Assembly: GCA_018907035.1 (NCBI GenBank)
Contig: JACCIC010000190.1
Span: 186,001 to 250,000, forward strand
Source: Sycobia sp. Sy_11
Lineage: Eukaryota > Arthropoda > Insecta > Hymenoptera > Epichrysomallidae
Reading direction: 5' to 3'
Length of the DNA stretch: 64,000 nucleotides
The stretch's first letter is position 1. Every line of letters begins with the position of its first letter. Shown in pieces: positions 52,839 to 63,455 of this stretch. A program made the position numbers and the translations under genes. Below the pieces are notes generated by a model. The model was not told where the DNA came from and searched no databases. It saw only the letters and a list, made by a program, of their open reading frames with translations.

Positions 52839-54560
52839 TCATAATCCAGGAAGCGGTCCCTGAGGTAGTCACCCAATATCCGAATTATATAGAGCGGCAC
52901 CCGGAATTCTCGCTCCATGGCTCATAAAAGATTACCCCATCAAACAGAGTTGAAAGCATTCCGAACGTAAAAGATTGCCAGAAGTGTGTGATTACCCCTC
53001 TTCGTATCTCTGGCCGCATTTACAACCTGACGGATTGTATCAAATACGCTCATTCTTCCTGAAACCCACACCATCTGTCGACCAGACCACCGGTCGCACT
53101 CACCGCCTCGAGAAGGTATTGCTTCAATAGGCTTTCCATTAGTTTGCCCGCATTATCTGACATACACAAAGGTCACATACACATACACATACACTCCGGC
53201 GAACCCTTGTGCTTATCGATGAGCACAAGTTTCGACACTTTCCTGCTAGATAAAATAAAGGAGCCGTTAGGCAGGAGTTGTAAATCGACAGAAGGATATC
53301 TAGGTGCACTTCGACTGCTCTTTTCACCACGTCCGATGGAATTCTGTCGAGTCCTGGAGCTCTCTTGTTTCGCATGGATTTTACGGCTCTGACGAGCTCA
53401 TTCTTGCTGAACAGAAGGATATCTGTTTCTGCTTCCGGTAGCACTGGATCAGTTCAGAGTGTGTTACAAATAGAGTATTTACGATGTTATGCAGTGTGTC
53501 GGAATTCAAGGTGCTCATTTGTCCATGTTCGTCTTCCAGCATCGGCGTTTGCTGGCCTCGATAACTCATCGAAAAACTTTCTTGGATAGTCAATATTCAG
53601 CTTTCTACAAAACTATGACGTCTCCTTTTTTCTATCTCTCTGTGACAGCCGTCTAAAACGTAAACATCTACGCCTGAGATCAGCTTTGTCCTCCATCCAC
53701 CAATATACAGGAGATCTTTTACCACCAACTACTTTTTTTCTTTACATGGCATCGACTCTTCGCAAATCCAGTGACTGATGTGTATTGTAGTACTAATCAT
53801 TTCCTTCGCTTGTTAAGTTGCCGATAAACCACCTGAAATTCCAACAAGGTTTCGCTGTTCACGTTTGATAGTCTGTGAGAAATACTCTCTGTTTAGCCTC
53901 GCATCATTCCATCTGGAGGGTCCTCGCGAATTACCTCTAGAAACACCCGGCATTCCGTTACATACGCGGAATGTGATTTAGTGGTGATCGCCGGCTGTAT
54001 ATTCTTCGGTTACTTGCCAGTGCTGGGTTCGCGAGGCCAAACACTGATAGGGTTAGGCAGCTGTAGCACCTAATTATTTGGTGTCGGCGTACGCGATAAT
54101 TCACCAGGCCCACTCACAGATGCCTGATCTTCAGCAATTGCACGGCAGCAATCTCCTCCAAAATTACGATGCCGCCAGTCTGCTCCGTCGTGTTGCTTTT
54201 GATCACTTTGACCTCTAACTAAAACCACAATAATCGGGAAGTTTGCTCTAAAGTCCCTTACACACCTCTTCCTCTGCTACACAGCAGTTCAGAGTTTTGA
54301 TCGCTAGAATACCTCAGGGGGTCAGTTTCCTGCCGCTCTGGACTGTGACTTTATTGAGCACCTCAGCAAGTATCTTCCGGCCTTCGGGCTTGGCGTTTTT
54401 AAATTCTATTAGCACCTTACTCGAGTTTGATTTTCGATTTGACCTTGCATCTGCGCTCGAACCTTCGGATTTTACGCGGTTCCTAATGGTCTTCATAAGT
54501 TCTGCGTATGACTTCCCTTGCGCTGGTTTGATAACAATCGCATCAAGCTTTGTCCTCATT
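52838..54560 (-). pseudogene. R1 copy C ORF1 and ORF2 remnants
   Basis: ORF1: IKPAQGKSYAELMKTIRNRV (54530 down) and KVLIEFKNA, equal to the shared ORF1 block of copies A and D. ORF2: SDTLHNIVNTLF; then NELVRAVKSMRNKRAPGLDRI (RT fingers, about 53400-53340), SIYNSCLTAPLFYLAGK, a TG/CA expansion near 53170-53190 that breaks the frame after the LVLIDKHKG-like block, DNAGKLMESLLKQYL, then a decayed palm and GDYLRDRF at the end. The YADD box is absent. Many stops and frameshifts make this the most decayed of the three copies. Confidence 0.78.
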
Positions 54561-54700
54561 TTCTGGACTTTGACCGGCTATTATCCAGCTGCGATATCCG
54601 TCTTTTCTCTGGAGGTTTATCCTTTTTCTTCTTTTTTTGGTACCTCTGTCCAGTCTTCATATTCTTTGATTTAGAATCCTCTTCTTTCTTCTTTTTTTGT
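52838..54700 (-). mobile_element. R1-clade LINE, copy C (3'-truncated, minus strand)
   Basis: It has ORF1 remnants near 54560-54297, the endonuclease end and linker at about 54050-53650, and the reverse transcriptase from 53590 to 52838. Sequence around 53940-53690 matches copy A 9420-9720 closely (for example the GCGAAGAGTCGATGCC string). The 3' half of ORF2 and the 3' untranslated region are missing; mariner sequence follows. Confidence 0.8.
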
Positions 54701-55094
54701 TTCCACATCTCTTACTAATTAACCATCTTAGTCTAATATCTTCTCCTCGTTCTGGGCCATTCTCAGCTGGCGGTTGACAGAACTACCTGTAATTTTAATA
54801 GCCATTGCACCAGCCAAGTGGCCTACTAGTACATTCCTGATACATTCTTCAACTTGAATACGTTTACACTCACAGTATCTAGATCTGTAGGTGATGAATG
54901 GTTGTACTACTGTGCACAAATATGAGTTTTCAATTCAAACTTCCCAAGTTTGCCGATTCGGACAAATACTTTTATTTTTAAGTTGGTAATATTGTTAGAG
55001 TTATCCGTGCATATTTCACGCATTTATCTTCATTTATCATGTAGTTATGCTTCTGTATTTTGAACAAAGAAAAGTTGTCTTTTCGGTTTTTATA
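54701..55094. other. Spacer between R1 copy C and mariner
   Basis: It may hold the R1 copy C 5' region up to about 54780. A minus-strand open frame (54728-54919) has no recognised domain. Confidence 0.35.
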
Positions 55095-55721
55095 ATGTCC
55101 AAAATTATTCAACAATGAAGTAACATTCAATTTTGTGCGCGAAACGAAATATCGGCCGTCAAAACGTTCAGAATATTACAGAAGATCTTTGGTGAGGAGT
55201 CAATGTCAAGAGCAAATATTTTTTATTGGCAAAATTGTTCAGGGAGGTCGGGAAGGCGTTGAACATGAATCACATCAAAAACGACCAAGAACATCTACTA
55301 ATGGGCTACATGTCGACAAAATCAAAGAATTGGTTCTACAAAATCATTGATTGATTACTAGCGCTTGCTGGAAAGATTTTATCGAAAGACAACTCTTGCT
55401 TTTTCAACACAATAATGCACCATCTCACACAGCATTGATTTTACGTGAAAATGTCGCCAAAAATTCAACCAATATCGTTCCTCAACCTCCGTATTCGCCT
55501 TATTTAGTAGCGTATGATTTCTGCCTGATCATAAAAATAAAAAAACCACTTCGGGGACACGGTTCGGATTCGATTGAAGAAATTAAAGTCGAATGGAAGA
55601 AGGAACTGATGGCCATTTCGAAATACCATTATAAAAAATATTTTGAAAATTGGAAAAAGCGTTAGTTACTTTGCATACGGGGGGATTATTTTGAGAGGGT
55701 TGAATTAGATTTAGAAGAATA
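55095..55721 (+). pseudogene. Mariner remnant with central deletion (copy G)
   Basis: The plus strand begins MSKIIQQ at 55095 and shows RNEISAVKTFRILQKIFGEE, SMSRANIFYWQ and GRSGRR (N-terminal helix-turn-helix region). The centre with the first catalytic Asp is deleted. The C-terminal block starts near 55351: LLLFQHNNAPSHTALILRE, with Asp changed to Asn at the second catalytic position, then VPQPPYSPYLVAYDF, with Tyr at the SPDL aspartate but the third catalytic Asp (YDF) kept, IKKPLRGHGSDSIEEIK, and the tail CI..GDYFERVELDLEE to 55721. This is an irritans/mauritiana-like type distinct from the 12.0-13.3 kb copy. Confidence 0.82.
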
Positions 55722-56069
55722 AATCAAGATTTCAAAAGTTATAAATAAAGTCTTATTCATATTTGTGCATTGTAATATGGACGAGCTATGGATATCACTA
55801 TTTAACCGTTTCCTACATGAATTTTTTGTAGCGGCTATAAAATTTTATTCCGAATTTTCAAGAATTTTAACGATTTTCGGAATGTTCTCCCCAGGGAACA
55901 TTGAGTTGATTATTATTGAATTGATGAAATGATATAAAAATTGAATGACTGTCAAAATATTAGAAATTGATTAAGTTTTGCTTACAGAAAATATAATCAT
56001 AATTATATAATTCTTGATTTGTAGAATAATTAAGAAATAGTAGCAAACTATTGTAATTTTACTTTAATT
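55722..56069. other. AT-rich spacer
   Basis: Nothing recognised. Confidence 0.35.
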
Positions 56070-56607
56070 TTTGTGAAATGTTGAAAAACAATTCCTTTCT
56101 TTTAGAAAACATGAGTGTACCTGACATTTGTCACAAAAAACATGACTTTTTTCAAGCATTGTTTATATCATGCACCATGTTCTTTACTATCATATTGAGG
56201 AAAGTAAGACGTGTTGTCATATCGAATCGTAGAAATACGTCTCACTTCAACTGCCTTTCGCTTTTGAGGCATTGGTGATGGTTCTTTCAGTTTATATTTA
56301 TAAAGAAATATATTGGCTCACGAACACTTATATTTTCGAATTTAGGTTGTATAAATGCATGAAACTCTTTTTTATAAATAAATGGTTTTCGTTTCCATTT
56401 AATTAAATTTTTACCTGTAATTCTTTCAATTTTCCTACCGAATTCTAAACTGTGATCAAAACTATCTTTGTACGAAGTGTTAGTCTCCGCATTCATAGTA
56501 GTTGAATTTTGGAACATTGGAGTTTCCTCGTTATCACTTTTTTCGCAGTAATGCTCTAAGTCTAAAGAAATTTCATTCCCAATTATTTTACTCGATCTTA
56601 GTTTCAT
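56070..56607 (-). pseudogene. PiggyBac-like transposase remnant (ends only)
   Basis: The minus strand opens with MKLRSSKIIGNEISLDLEHY at 56607, an acidic N-terminus followed by WKRKPFIYKKEF, of the kind that precedes the piggyBac core. At 56287 the core is gone and basic sequence PMPQKRKAVE leads to a cysteine-rich end, FCDKCQVHSCF then CFSTFHKN and a stop near 56070, which resembles the C-terminal zinc domain (C-x2-C ... CF-x-x-FH). The catalytic domain would have been removed by deletion. No TIR or TTAA pair located. Tentative. Confidence 0.5.
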
Positions 56608-57266
56608 TTAAATGCACTGACTTTATTATTTACACTACAATCTTTTTAATTCAAAAACTTGTTTACCGACTCCGCACTGCAAATCACGTGATACTATGAA
56701 GCCTATGTAAATACACTGTATTTCAAGCTTATTATGATTTATTTATTTCATTTACACTCTAGAATATGTAGTCAGAGACCGCAAGTCTAGGAAAAATATC
56801 CATGGCTGCTTATTTTGGCATCAATAATATTTGTATACATTGATGGTAGTCTAGCCGGATGTTTTGCACAGGAGACATAATATTGCTATTCACAAAATTT
56901 TTTATTTGCATATATGTATTAAATACAATTTCTTCATATATTTTATGCATTTAGAATATATATAAAAATTTGGAAAGTTTAGGTCAATGTTGAAAAGTAG
57001 AAAAAATTTTACTTTTGATCAGAAAAATTCAATTCAAATTCAATCAAAATTCAATCACAAACAAAAATATGTTATTTTTACATTTTTTATTGTAGTGTAA
57101 AAATGGTTGTATTATAATTATCATGTATGAAAACATTACTTCTATTACTTTAAAACAATACTAACATAATTGATTTGGTTTGGTTTAAGCAACATGCATT
57201 TCTAATATTCTATAAATTATTTTATTGTATGTCTCTGTCAGAGGACATTGGGTAGGAAAGGGTGAA
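56608..57266. other. AT-rich spacer with a possible LINE-tail hairpin
   Basis: On the minus strand AGACTTGCGGTCT near 56781-56793 forms a hairpin and is followed downstream by AAATGAAATAAATAAATC, the general layout of the LINE 3' tails described at 17.6 and 30.6 kb. No coding sequence. Confidence 0.3.
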
Positions 57267-57408
57267 GCTCGGAGTTTTGATTATGATTGCTTATTTATCA
57301 CTTTAGCGAGCGCTTATTTCACAACTGACCGCCCGCGGTCGCTCCCCTATGTGAAAGTCTGAGGACGCATGTGGTAGCATGAATTCTAGCCACACAAATA
57401 ATAATAAC

Positions 57409-57439
<31 letters not shown>

Positions 57440-57574
57440 TACTTGTGGGGCCTTGAGTTCAGCTACCACACGCGTCCCCGGGGTTGCGGATAGGGGAACG
57501 ACCGCTCGCGGTCAGTCACGAAATAAGCACTTCTAAGAGTGACGAATAAGTGGCCGTGGATAAGAACTTCGAGC
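57267..57574. repeat. Large imperfect foldback around an (AAT)n array
   Basis: 57267-57396 and 57438-57574 are diverged inverted copies of one another: CTTATTTC, CTGACCGC, CGGTCG, TCCCCTAT, GACGC-TGTGGTAGC and CACA occur in matching order on opposite strands. The loop is an (AAT)n array at 57397-57437. It lies just 5' of R1 copy D. Confidence 0.8.
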
Positions 57575-58277
57575 GAAAATAGTGGTATTCGCCCGTCTAC
57601 ACACCCACTCATCATTCACACACCTACATATCTGTAAGATAGCCGTACTCGGACTGGAGAGTATATCGGGAACTCTATAAACGAGTTTCTCACGAATGCT
57701 GGAGATGGAGACCCTATAAATGGGTAACTTCCAGGAGTGTTATGAATGAATGAGAGGCCCTATAAACGGACATCTGTCACGTATGAATGTGACCAGTTTG
57801 AGCGACGGTAAGGTCTTGCGGTTGCAGTGATTACTTGTTGATTGGTGGGATTAGCTGCGAGGGAATCACTTCATGCTTATGTGCATTCCCCTTCTGGAGG
57901 GTACAGTTGTAAAACGAGATGGCACTCCTGGGCCGCCACAAGTAGGGGGCCCGAACCCAGTCTAGCCAACATGGGAGGCTGCCCCATACAGTGGTAAGAC
58001 GTCGTCAGACGTCAAATCTCGCTTCTCGTAGTAGTGCCGTATGGCGTACGGATGGGACCCTGTTGCGAGTCGTGGGGGAGGAACAGCCCAGGCCACCGGA
58101 ATGTAGGAGGGCTTCAGTACTGGGGAGATTCAGGACGCGGAACCTTCATCTCCAACAAGTGATCCTCCTGACTATCACAAATATAAAACATTTAACACAA
58201 GTTAATAATATAACCATGAAAGGTAATAACAAAATTATAGCAGGCTCTCGAGTGCCGCGTGCAAGCGACTCAAGTCA
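57575..58277 (+). promoter_or_regulatory. 5' leader of R1 copy D with three TATA-like repeats
   Basis: GC-richer untranslated leader. CTATAAACG (57675), CTATAAATG (57714) and CTATAAACG (57760) recur at intervals of about 39-46 bases, each followed by a related (A/C)-(C/A)GAGTG/TATG-like stretch. Tandem promoter repeats in LINE leaders are known; whether these act so here is inference. Confidence 0.45.
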
Positions 58278-59455
58278 ATGGAGCTTCCCGGCTCTCCTAT
58301 CACACCAGTAGGCAACCTGGCTGGTGTGACAGAAAATGTTACAGGTAGCAGTATGAATGAAAGTGCGAATGCTTTTAGATCGCCGGCAACTTGGGAAGCT
58401 GATGAGTGTAAATTGCAGGAGCAATTTTACACAATAAGCAGAGTCCTACGTAAAATGATGGAAAGGACTTGCATACAAAAAAATGTAAGTCAAATAATAA
58501 TAACGATCTGAGTAAGATCAACGAAGCACTGGAAATCGAACAGTATGAACTCAAACGAATGAGCTTGCCCCGACAAAAACAGAAAGATAAAGGACAGAGT
58601 GAATGTGAGGAGGCAACTCCCCAAAAACGGAAAAGAAACCGTCAGACCCCTACTCCGGAGCAGGCGGCCGCACAACAGCGGAAGACCGAGACCGAAACAT
58701 GGGGGACGGTGGTCTCAAAACACAAAAAACCTAAAACGACCGAGACGGACAACAAACTGACAAAAGTGCAGACAAAAGCGAGACTCCAAGTTCGCGGGTC
58801 TGATCGCCCTAACCTCAAAGGCAGGGGAGGAGCGATCATGATCAAGCCGGCTGAGGGACAGACGTACGTAGACGTGGTACGAACAATACGGCAAAAGGTG
58901 GACCCTGACAAGAGTAATACTCAAGTCAGAACAATAAGAAAGACAAAAGATGGCGCGGTACTTTTACAATTGTTCAAACTGAACAACGAGACGGACTTCC
59001 GACAGGTTCTTCAAGACGCTGTCGGAGAGACTGGACGCGTAAAAGATTTGACCTCTAGGGTAACACTGGAATTCCTAGACTTGGACTGTGTCACGACGGA
59101 CGAGGACATCGCGAACGCGTTAAATCGGGAAACGGGATGGACTGCAGACCGTCGGCCCCATGTTTTCGACGTTAACAGTCGAGGACAGAGAATGGCGGTC
59201 TGCGATTTTGACGTAAAAGAGGCTACCGACCTCTTAAGGAAAGGGCATATTAAAATCGGGTGGGTTATATCAAGAATAAGAGCAAGGATACGCGTCTCGC
59301 GATGGACAGACCAAGCTGCTGCTGGAGATGCGGTCTCGAGGGTCATTCCCACAGGGACTGAAACAGTCGTGGGGAGTGTTTCCTGTGCACTGGGGATGAT
59401 ATCCGAGACAGGGGACACTTACCCGGTTCGTCCTCGTGTGCCGCGTTCAGGATAG
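58278..59455 (+). pseudogene. R1 copy D ORF1 (gag-like)
   Basis: ORF1 coats the RNA. The first block starts MELPGSPITPVGNLAG at 58278; a frameshift near 58490 leads to the long block to 59455. It has a Lys/Glu-rich, helical first part, the shared IKPAEGQTYVDVVRTIRQ block (58850), a conserved domain with VTLEFLDLDCVTTDEDI and VFDVNSRGQRMAVCDF, and then, in the next frame, zinc knuckles CWRCGLEGHSHRD (final Cys codon now a stop) and CFLCTGDD...H...C near 59310-59440. So a frameshift just before the knuckles and one stop separate this from a normal R1 ORF1. Confidence 0.8.
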
Positions 59456-59490
59456 CACTAACAGAACAGAAGACAAATACAGTCACACAA

Positions 59491-61415
59491 TGACGATGAC
59501 GATAATCCAATGCAATATGAATGGGAGTAGCGTGGCAGACGCACTGTTCCCGCAGATTGCGGCGGAACTGGACATCGACGTGCTGATTATCAGTGAGCAA
59601 TACAAAGACAGACGATTACCGAACTGGCTCGCAAGCAGCTCGGGCCAGTCCGCATTTTGGCTACGTGGAAAGGGCGCGTCGAATAGCGTACGCAGCGGGA
59701 CTGAGGAGGACTGTGTCTGGGTTACGGTCGCTGACATAACCCATGTCAGTGTTTACCTGACCCCAAACAGCAGTGCCTCCGAGTACGCGGCTCAACTTGG
59801 AAAAATTGAGGACGCGGTGCGGGAAATCCCTGGTAACGTGATCGTGGCGGGCGATTGAGTGGGGAATGCCCTTGACCAACAGACGGGGAAGACTGCTGCT
59901 GGCGATGGCCGCAAGGCTGGACCTGGCAGTAGTTAACGAAGAAACGATACCGACGTACAGACGACTGGAGTATGGTAACTCCATACTAGACGTGACTCTG
60001 ACCTCGGACAGAATTCGGACTAGGATAAGGGTATGACGGGTGATCCAGGACTATACGGCCAGTGATCACCAGTACATTGCCTTCAAACTGACAGACGCGA
60101 CGAGACAGACGAGGAGACGGGGCACAATATCTACGGGGTGGAACCCCAAACGCCTAGACATAGACGAACTCGAAAGGTATCTGCAAAATGCAGAACCTCC
60201 CTTACGAGAGGTGCCTCAAGAGTTGACGAACCGGGACAGGGTGGAGGCGTTAGCGGCGGCAACGACTGGCTTTCTCCAACGCCTATGCGATGCCACCATG
60301 CCCAGGAAATGGAAAGTACGAAACAGACGACAAACATACTGGTGGACAACCGAGATCGCAGATCTCAGAAGCAAATGTTTGAAGCTGAGACGGAAAGCTC
60401 AACGAGCCCGAAGTCGAGGCGTAGTGGGACTATACTCTACGGAGTATAGTCGCGCCAGACAGCGACTGAGATACGCGATCAATGACAGTAAGAAACGGTG
60501 TTGGACAAAACTAATCGACGAGCTGGACTCGGATCCCTGGGACAACGGTTATAAAATTGTAACATGCGCCATGAGATGTCGTGGTCCGTCGGAACTACGA
60601 GACGCGAAAGTGATAGAGCGGATAGTTGAGAGACTTTTCCCAACCCATCCCAACAGAACGGACGCCACAAATGAAATGGCAGATATAGAGATCCCTCTCT
60701 TCACGCAGGAAGAACTCCGCAGAGCTTTGAATGCGTTGAAGCCTAACAAGGCCCCGGGTCACGATGGCATACTTAGTGAGGTGTTACGGGTGGTCGCTTT
60801 GCGCCGCCCGGACATTCTTTTGGATTTGTACAACGGGTGTCTGGTGGAGAGAGTTTTTAGCAGGCTCTGAAAGGAGGCTCGATTGGTTCTCATCCGTAAG
60901 TCTAAGGGGAACCCCGATTTGCCTGCTTCATGCAGGCCTCTCTGCCTACTAAATATGGTAGGGAAGCTGTTGGAGCTACTGCTGAGACCAAGACTGTCAC
61001 AGGCAATTAAAAACGCCGGAGAAAAAAACCTATCCGAGCAACAACACGGATTTAGGAAAGGACGGTCGACAATAGGAGCTATGGGTGACGTGACGAACAT
61101 CTTTCATGCGGCGAACAGGGGCTGTCATGCAACCAGACCACTGGTTCTGCTGGTGACCCTGGACGTTTATAACGCCTTTAACTCTACAAAATGGACAGAG
61201 ATACCGGGAGCGTTGGAATTGACTTTTAAGGTTGACTCCTACCTCCTTCGTATCATATGGGACTACTTACGGGATCGAGGACTGACGTATGATAATTTGG
61301 ACGGAAAGAAATGGAAACGCGTCACAGCGGGGGTGGTGCAGGGTTCCATTTTAGACCCCGACTTCTGGAACGTACAATACGACGGTTTGTTGAGACTAGA
61401 TATGCGACAGCATAA
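59491..61415 (+). pseudogene. R1 copy D ORF2: endonuclease and partial reverse transcriptase
   Basis: It starts MTMTIIQCNMNGSSVADALF at 59491, the usual APE endonuclease opening, with IISEQYKDRR, NVIVAGD followed by a stop where FNA should be (59856), TLTSDRI and DYTASDHQYIAF (60040-60085). The linker YWWTTEIADLR is intact. RT blocks: KAPGHDGILSEVL (60745), a TGA at 60868, LVLIRKSKGN, ASCRPLCLLNMVGKLLELL, QQHGFRKGRSTIGA, TLDVYNAFNS (first catalytic Asp), GVVQGSILDPDFWN (Gly changed to Asp). Sequence ends at YDGLLRLDM, one block before the YADD box. Otherwise long open stretches (60040-60870, 60883-61415), so decay is moderate. Confidence 0.85.
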
Positions 61416-61955
61416 CTGTCATTGTTTTAGTACAATATATTATAGTATAAAGGCTGTAAGACCGATAAAAATATGTATTAATTTAAAGAATACATAAAGA
61501 TTCTAGAAAATCGATAATAAATATTATTTGACATCATTTAAGTTTTCATTTCGAGAATCTTTGTATCTTCTTTAAATCTCGAATTTCGGGGGCATTTCAT
61601 TTCTTTAGCTTTCTGACACATTAGAGATATTCGGCGGTCCTCTCGAACATCGGATTTCATACAGAGATTATGAAAATTATCTCTCATCATATTTGATCTC
61701 AAAGGAGCAGACAACAGAATTATTAAAAATATACACTTTAAAGATATTAAACCGTTCATCTCGGAAGAAAAATAATCATAATTATAAGATTTCAGAGATT
61801 GGTAGGAATTTTGCAAATTGCATATTGAAGAAAGGCATTAATATATGTATAAAATCACATGAAATTTTGTAGACACATATTAGAAATAGTTATATACCTT
61901 ACCTCGAGATAGAATAAGTATAATATTGTAAAGAAAAAATAGCAGAATAAAAATA

Positions 61956-61999
<44 letters not shown>

Positions 62000-62440
62000 T
62001 ACATATACGATACATAACTATATCATATTATTGAGAATAAAATAAGAAGAGTGGAATAGTAGAATATAATGCAAATAGAATAATATAGCACATTGGTAAT
62101 ATAAAAAAATAAAATAGCATAAGGAATTAGTATGGAAATTATAGAGCAGGTGATATAGATATCATTAAATGTAGTAGCGACGATATTTTGATCTTAAATA
62201 CGAGACTTACGATGGGAAATCACTACGTGAGAGCGAAAGAGAAAATTTATTTTCTCGAATGTATCTTTCATCCATTTAGAATTATTGGACGCAGACGCCA
62301 GTATGCACTGATGTGTTTGTTTTTAATTTAAATAACAAGAAAATGTTATTTAATTAAGTATATAAAATGGTTAAAACGACATTAAAATAATTAAGTAGTA
62401 ATTAATAAAAAAACTTAAAATTTCACAATTAGAAATAAAG
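61416..62440. other. AT-rich stretch with a motif copy and (AT)n
   Basis: A variant of the TGGACTGTAAGACC motif (GGCTGTAAGACCGATAAAAA) is at 61449, about 35 bases after the R1 truncation. An (AT)n array is at 61958-61997. A minus-strand open frame at 61538-61816 shows no motif. Confidence 0.45.
61958..61997. repeat. (AT)n microsatellite
   Basis: About 38 bases of alternating A and T. Confidence 0.95.
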
Positions 62441-62507
62441 TATATATTTAATATAGTTAAATATATCATTGAAAAACTGGATTCTAAATATTTAATAAAT
62501 AAATTTT

Positions 62508-62807
62508 GCTGTGCCACTTCGTTATTTTGAAGTTTCTAAGTCTCAATCAAGTAAAATAAGCGTATTTAATAGCAATCTAGAAGCACTGAAAAATCGCCCC
62601 GAGTTTGGAGGCATCCCTTACTGATAGTTCTTAGTGTCTAAACTTGATTGCGGGTAGAGACCTAAGGCATAAAAGGCCACTCCTTATCCATAGTATTAGA
62701 ACTTATATTGATAATTTGGTGGTTTGCTTCAATAAGGAAAAACTGAATGCCAATTTCCAAGCATATAAGATTTGAATCTTACTTCTATAATGTAAGCGGC
62801 GCTAACA
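62508..62807 (-). mobile_element. BEL/Pao 3' LTR (BEL copy B)
   Basis: On the minus strand it begins TGTTAGCGCCGCTTACATT at 62807 and matches the LTR at 17820-18147 along its length. It follows integrase sequence directly, as a 3' LTR should. The distal end could not be placed and may be lost. Confidence 0.7.
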
Positions 62808-62849
62808 TACCGTATACCTCTCACGAATAACTTTTTACGATATGCAAAA

Positions 62850-63455
62850 TCAAACGATAAATGTTGTGATTCATGAATATCCATTAGTTTGAGTGCAATG
62901 CTAATAGATTAGCTGATGTATTGTGATGAACTGGAAGCAAAATTAATTTGTTGTCTGGTCGCTTGTATTCAGAAATAGCAGTATGCAAAGCGATTACTCT
63001 CGTCACTTGATCATTACCAGGATGTAAAGTTGTAATACGTCCTTATGGCCATTTTGATGGAGGAAGCAAGTTATCTTTGAATAGAACAAAATCACCAATT
63101 TGAAAGCTATAATTAGGCTTAAGGCACTTGGTTTGCAGTTGTAACTGACTAAGATATTTCTTTTTCCATTTCTGCCAAAGTTAAAGCAAAGTTTGAGATT
63201 CATCAATTGAAAAAAATCTACTTGTAACACTCAGAGAATATTACAAGTAGACCACTAATGAGAAAATTATCTGGAGTGATCGCAATCACATCTGCAGGAT
63301 ATGAACCGAGTGCACTGAGTGGTCTAGAATTTAAACACGCTTCAGTCTCTGATAAGAGAGTTGAAAATAATATAATATTGAAAATAACGAACAACAATTT
63401 TGATTCGCCTATAACTCTATACATGATGTCAATAATACTGTCTTATTTCAACTGA
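62850..63455 (-). pseudogene. BEL/Pao integrase C-terminal remnant (BEL copy B)
   Basis: The minus strand starts near 63455 with ETEACLNSRPLSALGSYP, holding the last catalytic Glu of the integrase core, then VIAITPDNFLISG. After a frame change it reads LWQKWKKKYLSQLQ, then KPNYSFQIGDFVLFKDNLLPP, SKWP, GRITTLHPGNDQVTRVIALHT and YKRPDNKLILLP, the domain that ends BEL polyproteins, to about 62850. The rest of pol is missing on the right. Confidence 0.8.

Larger units (their letters stand above)
57575..61415 (+). mobile_element. R1-clade LINE, copy D (second family, 3'-truncated)
   Basis: It has a leader, ORF1 and ORF2 up to the end of the RT QG block, then an abrupt change to AT-rich DNA at about 61415. 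The codons and proteins differ from copies A-C, so this is a second R1 lineage. The loss of the 3' side is unusual, as LINE insertions normally lose the 5' side. Confidence 0.85.

Noticed and set aside
59011..59418. 135-codon minus-strand open frame
   Set aside because: It is antisense to the R1 ORF1 of copy D, and its sequence has no domain of its own.
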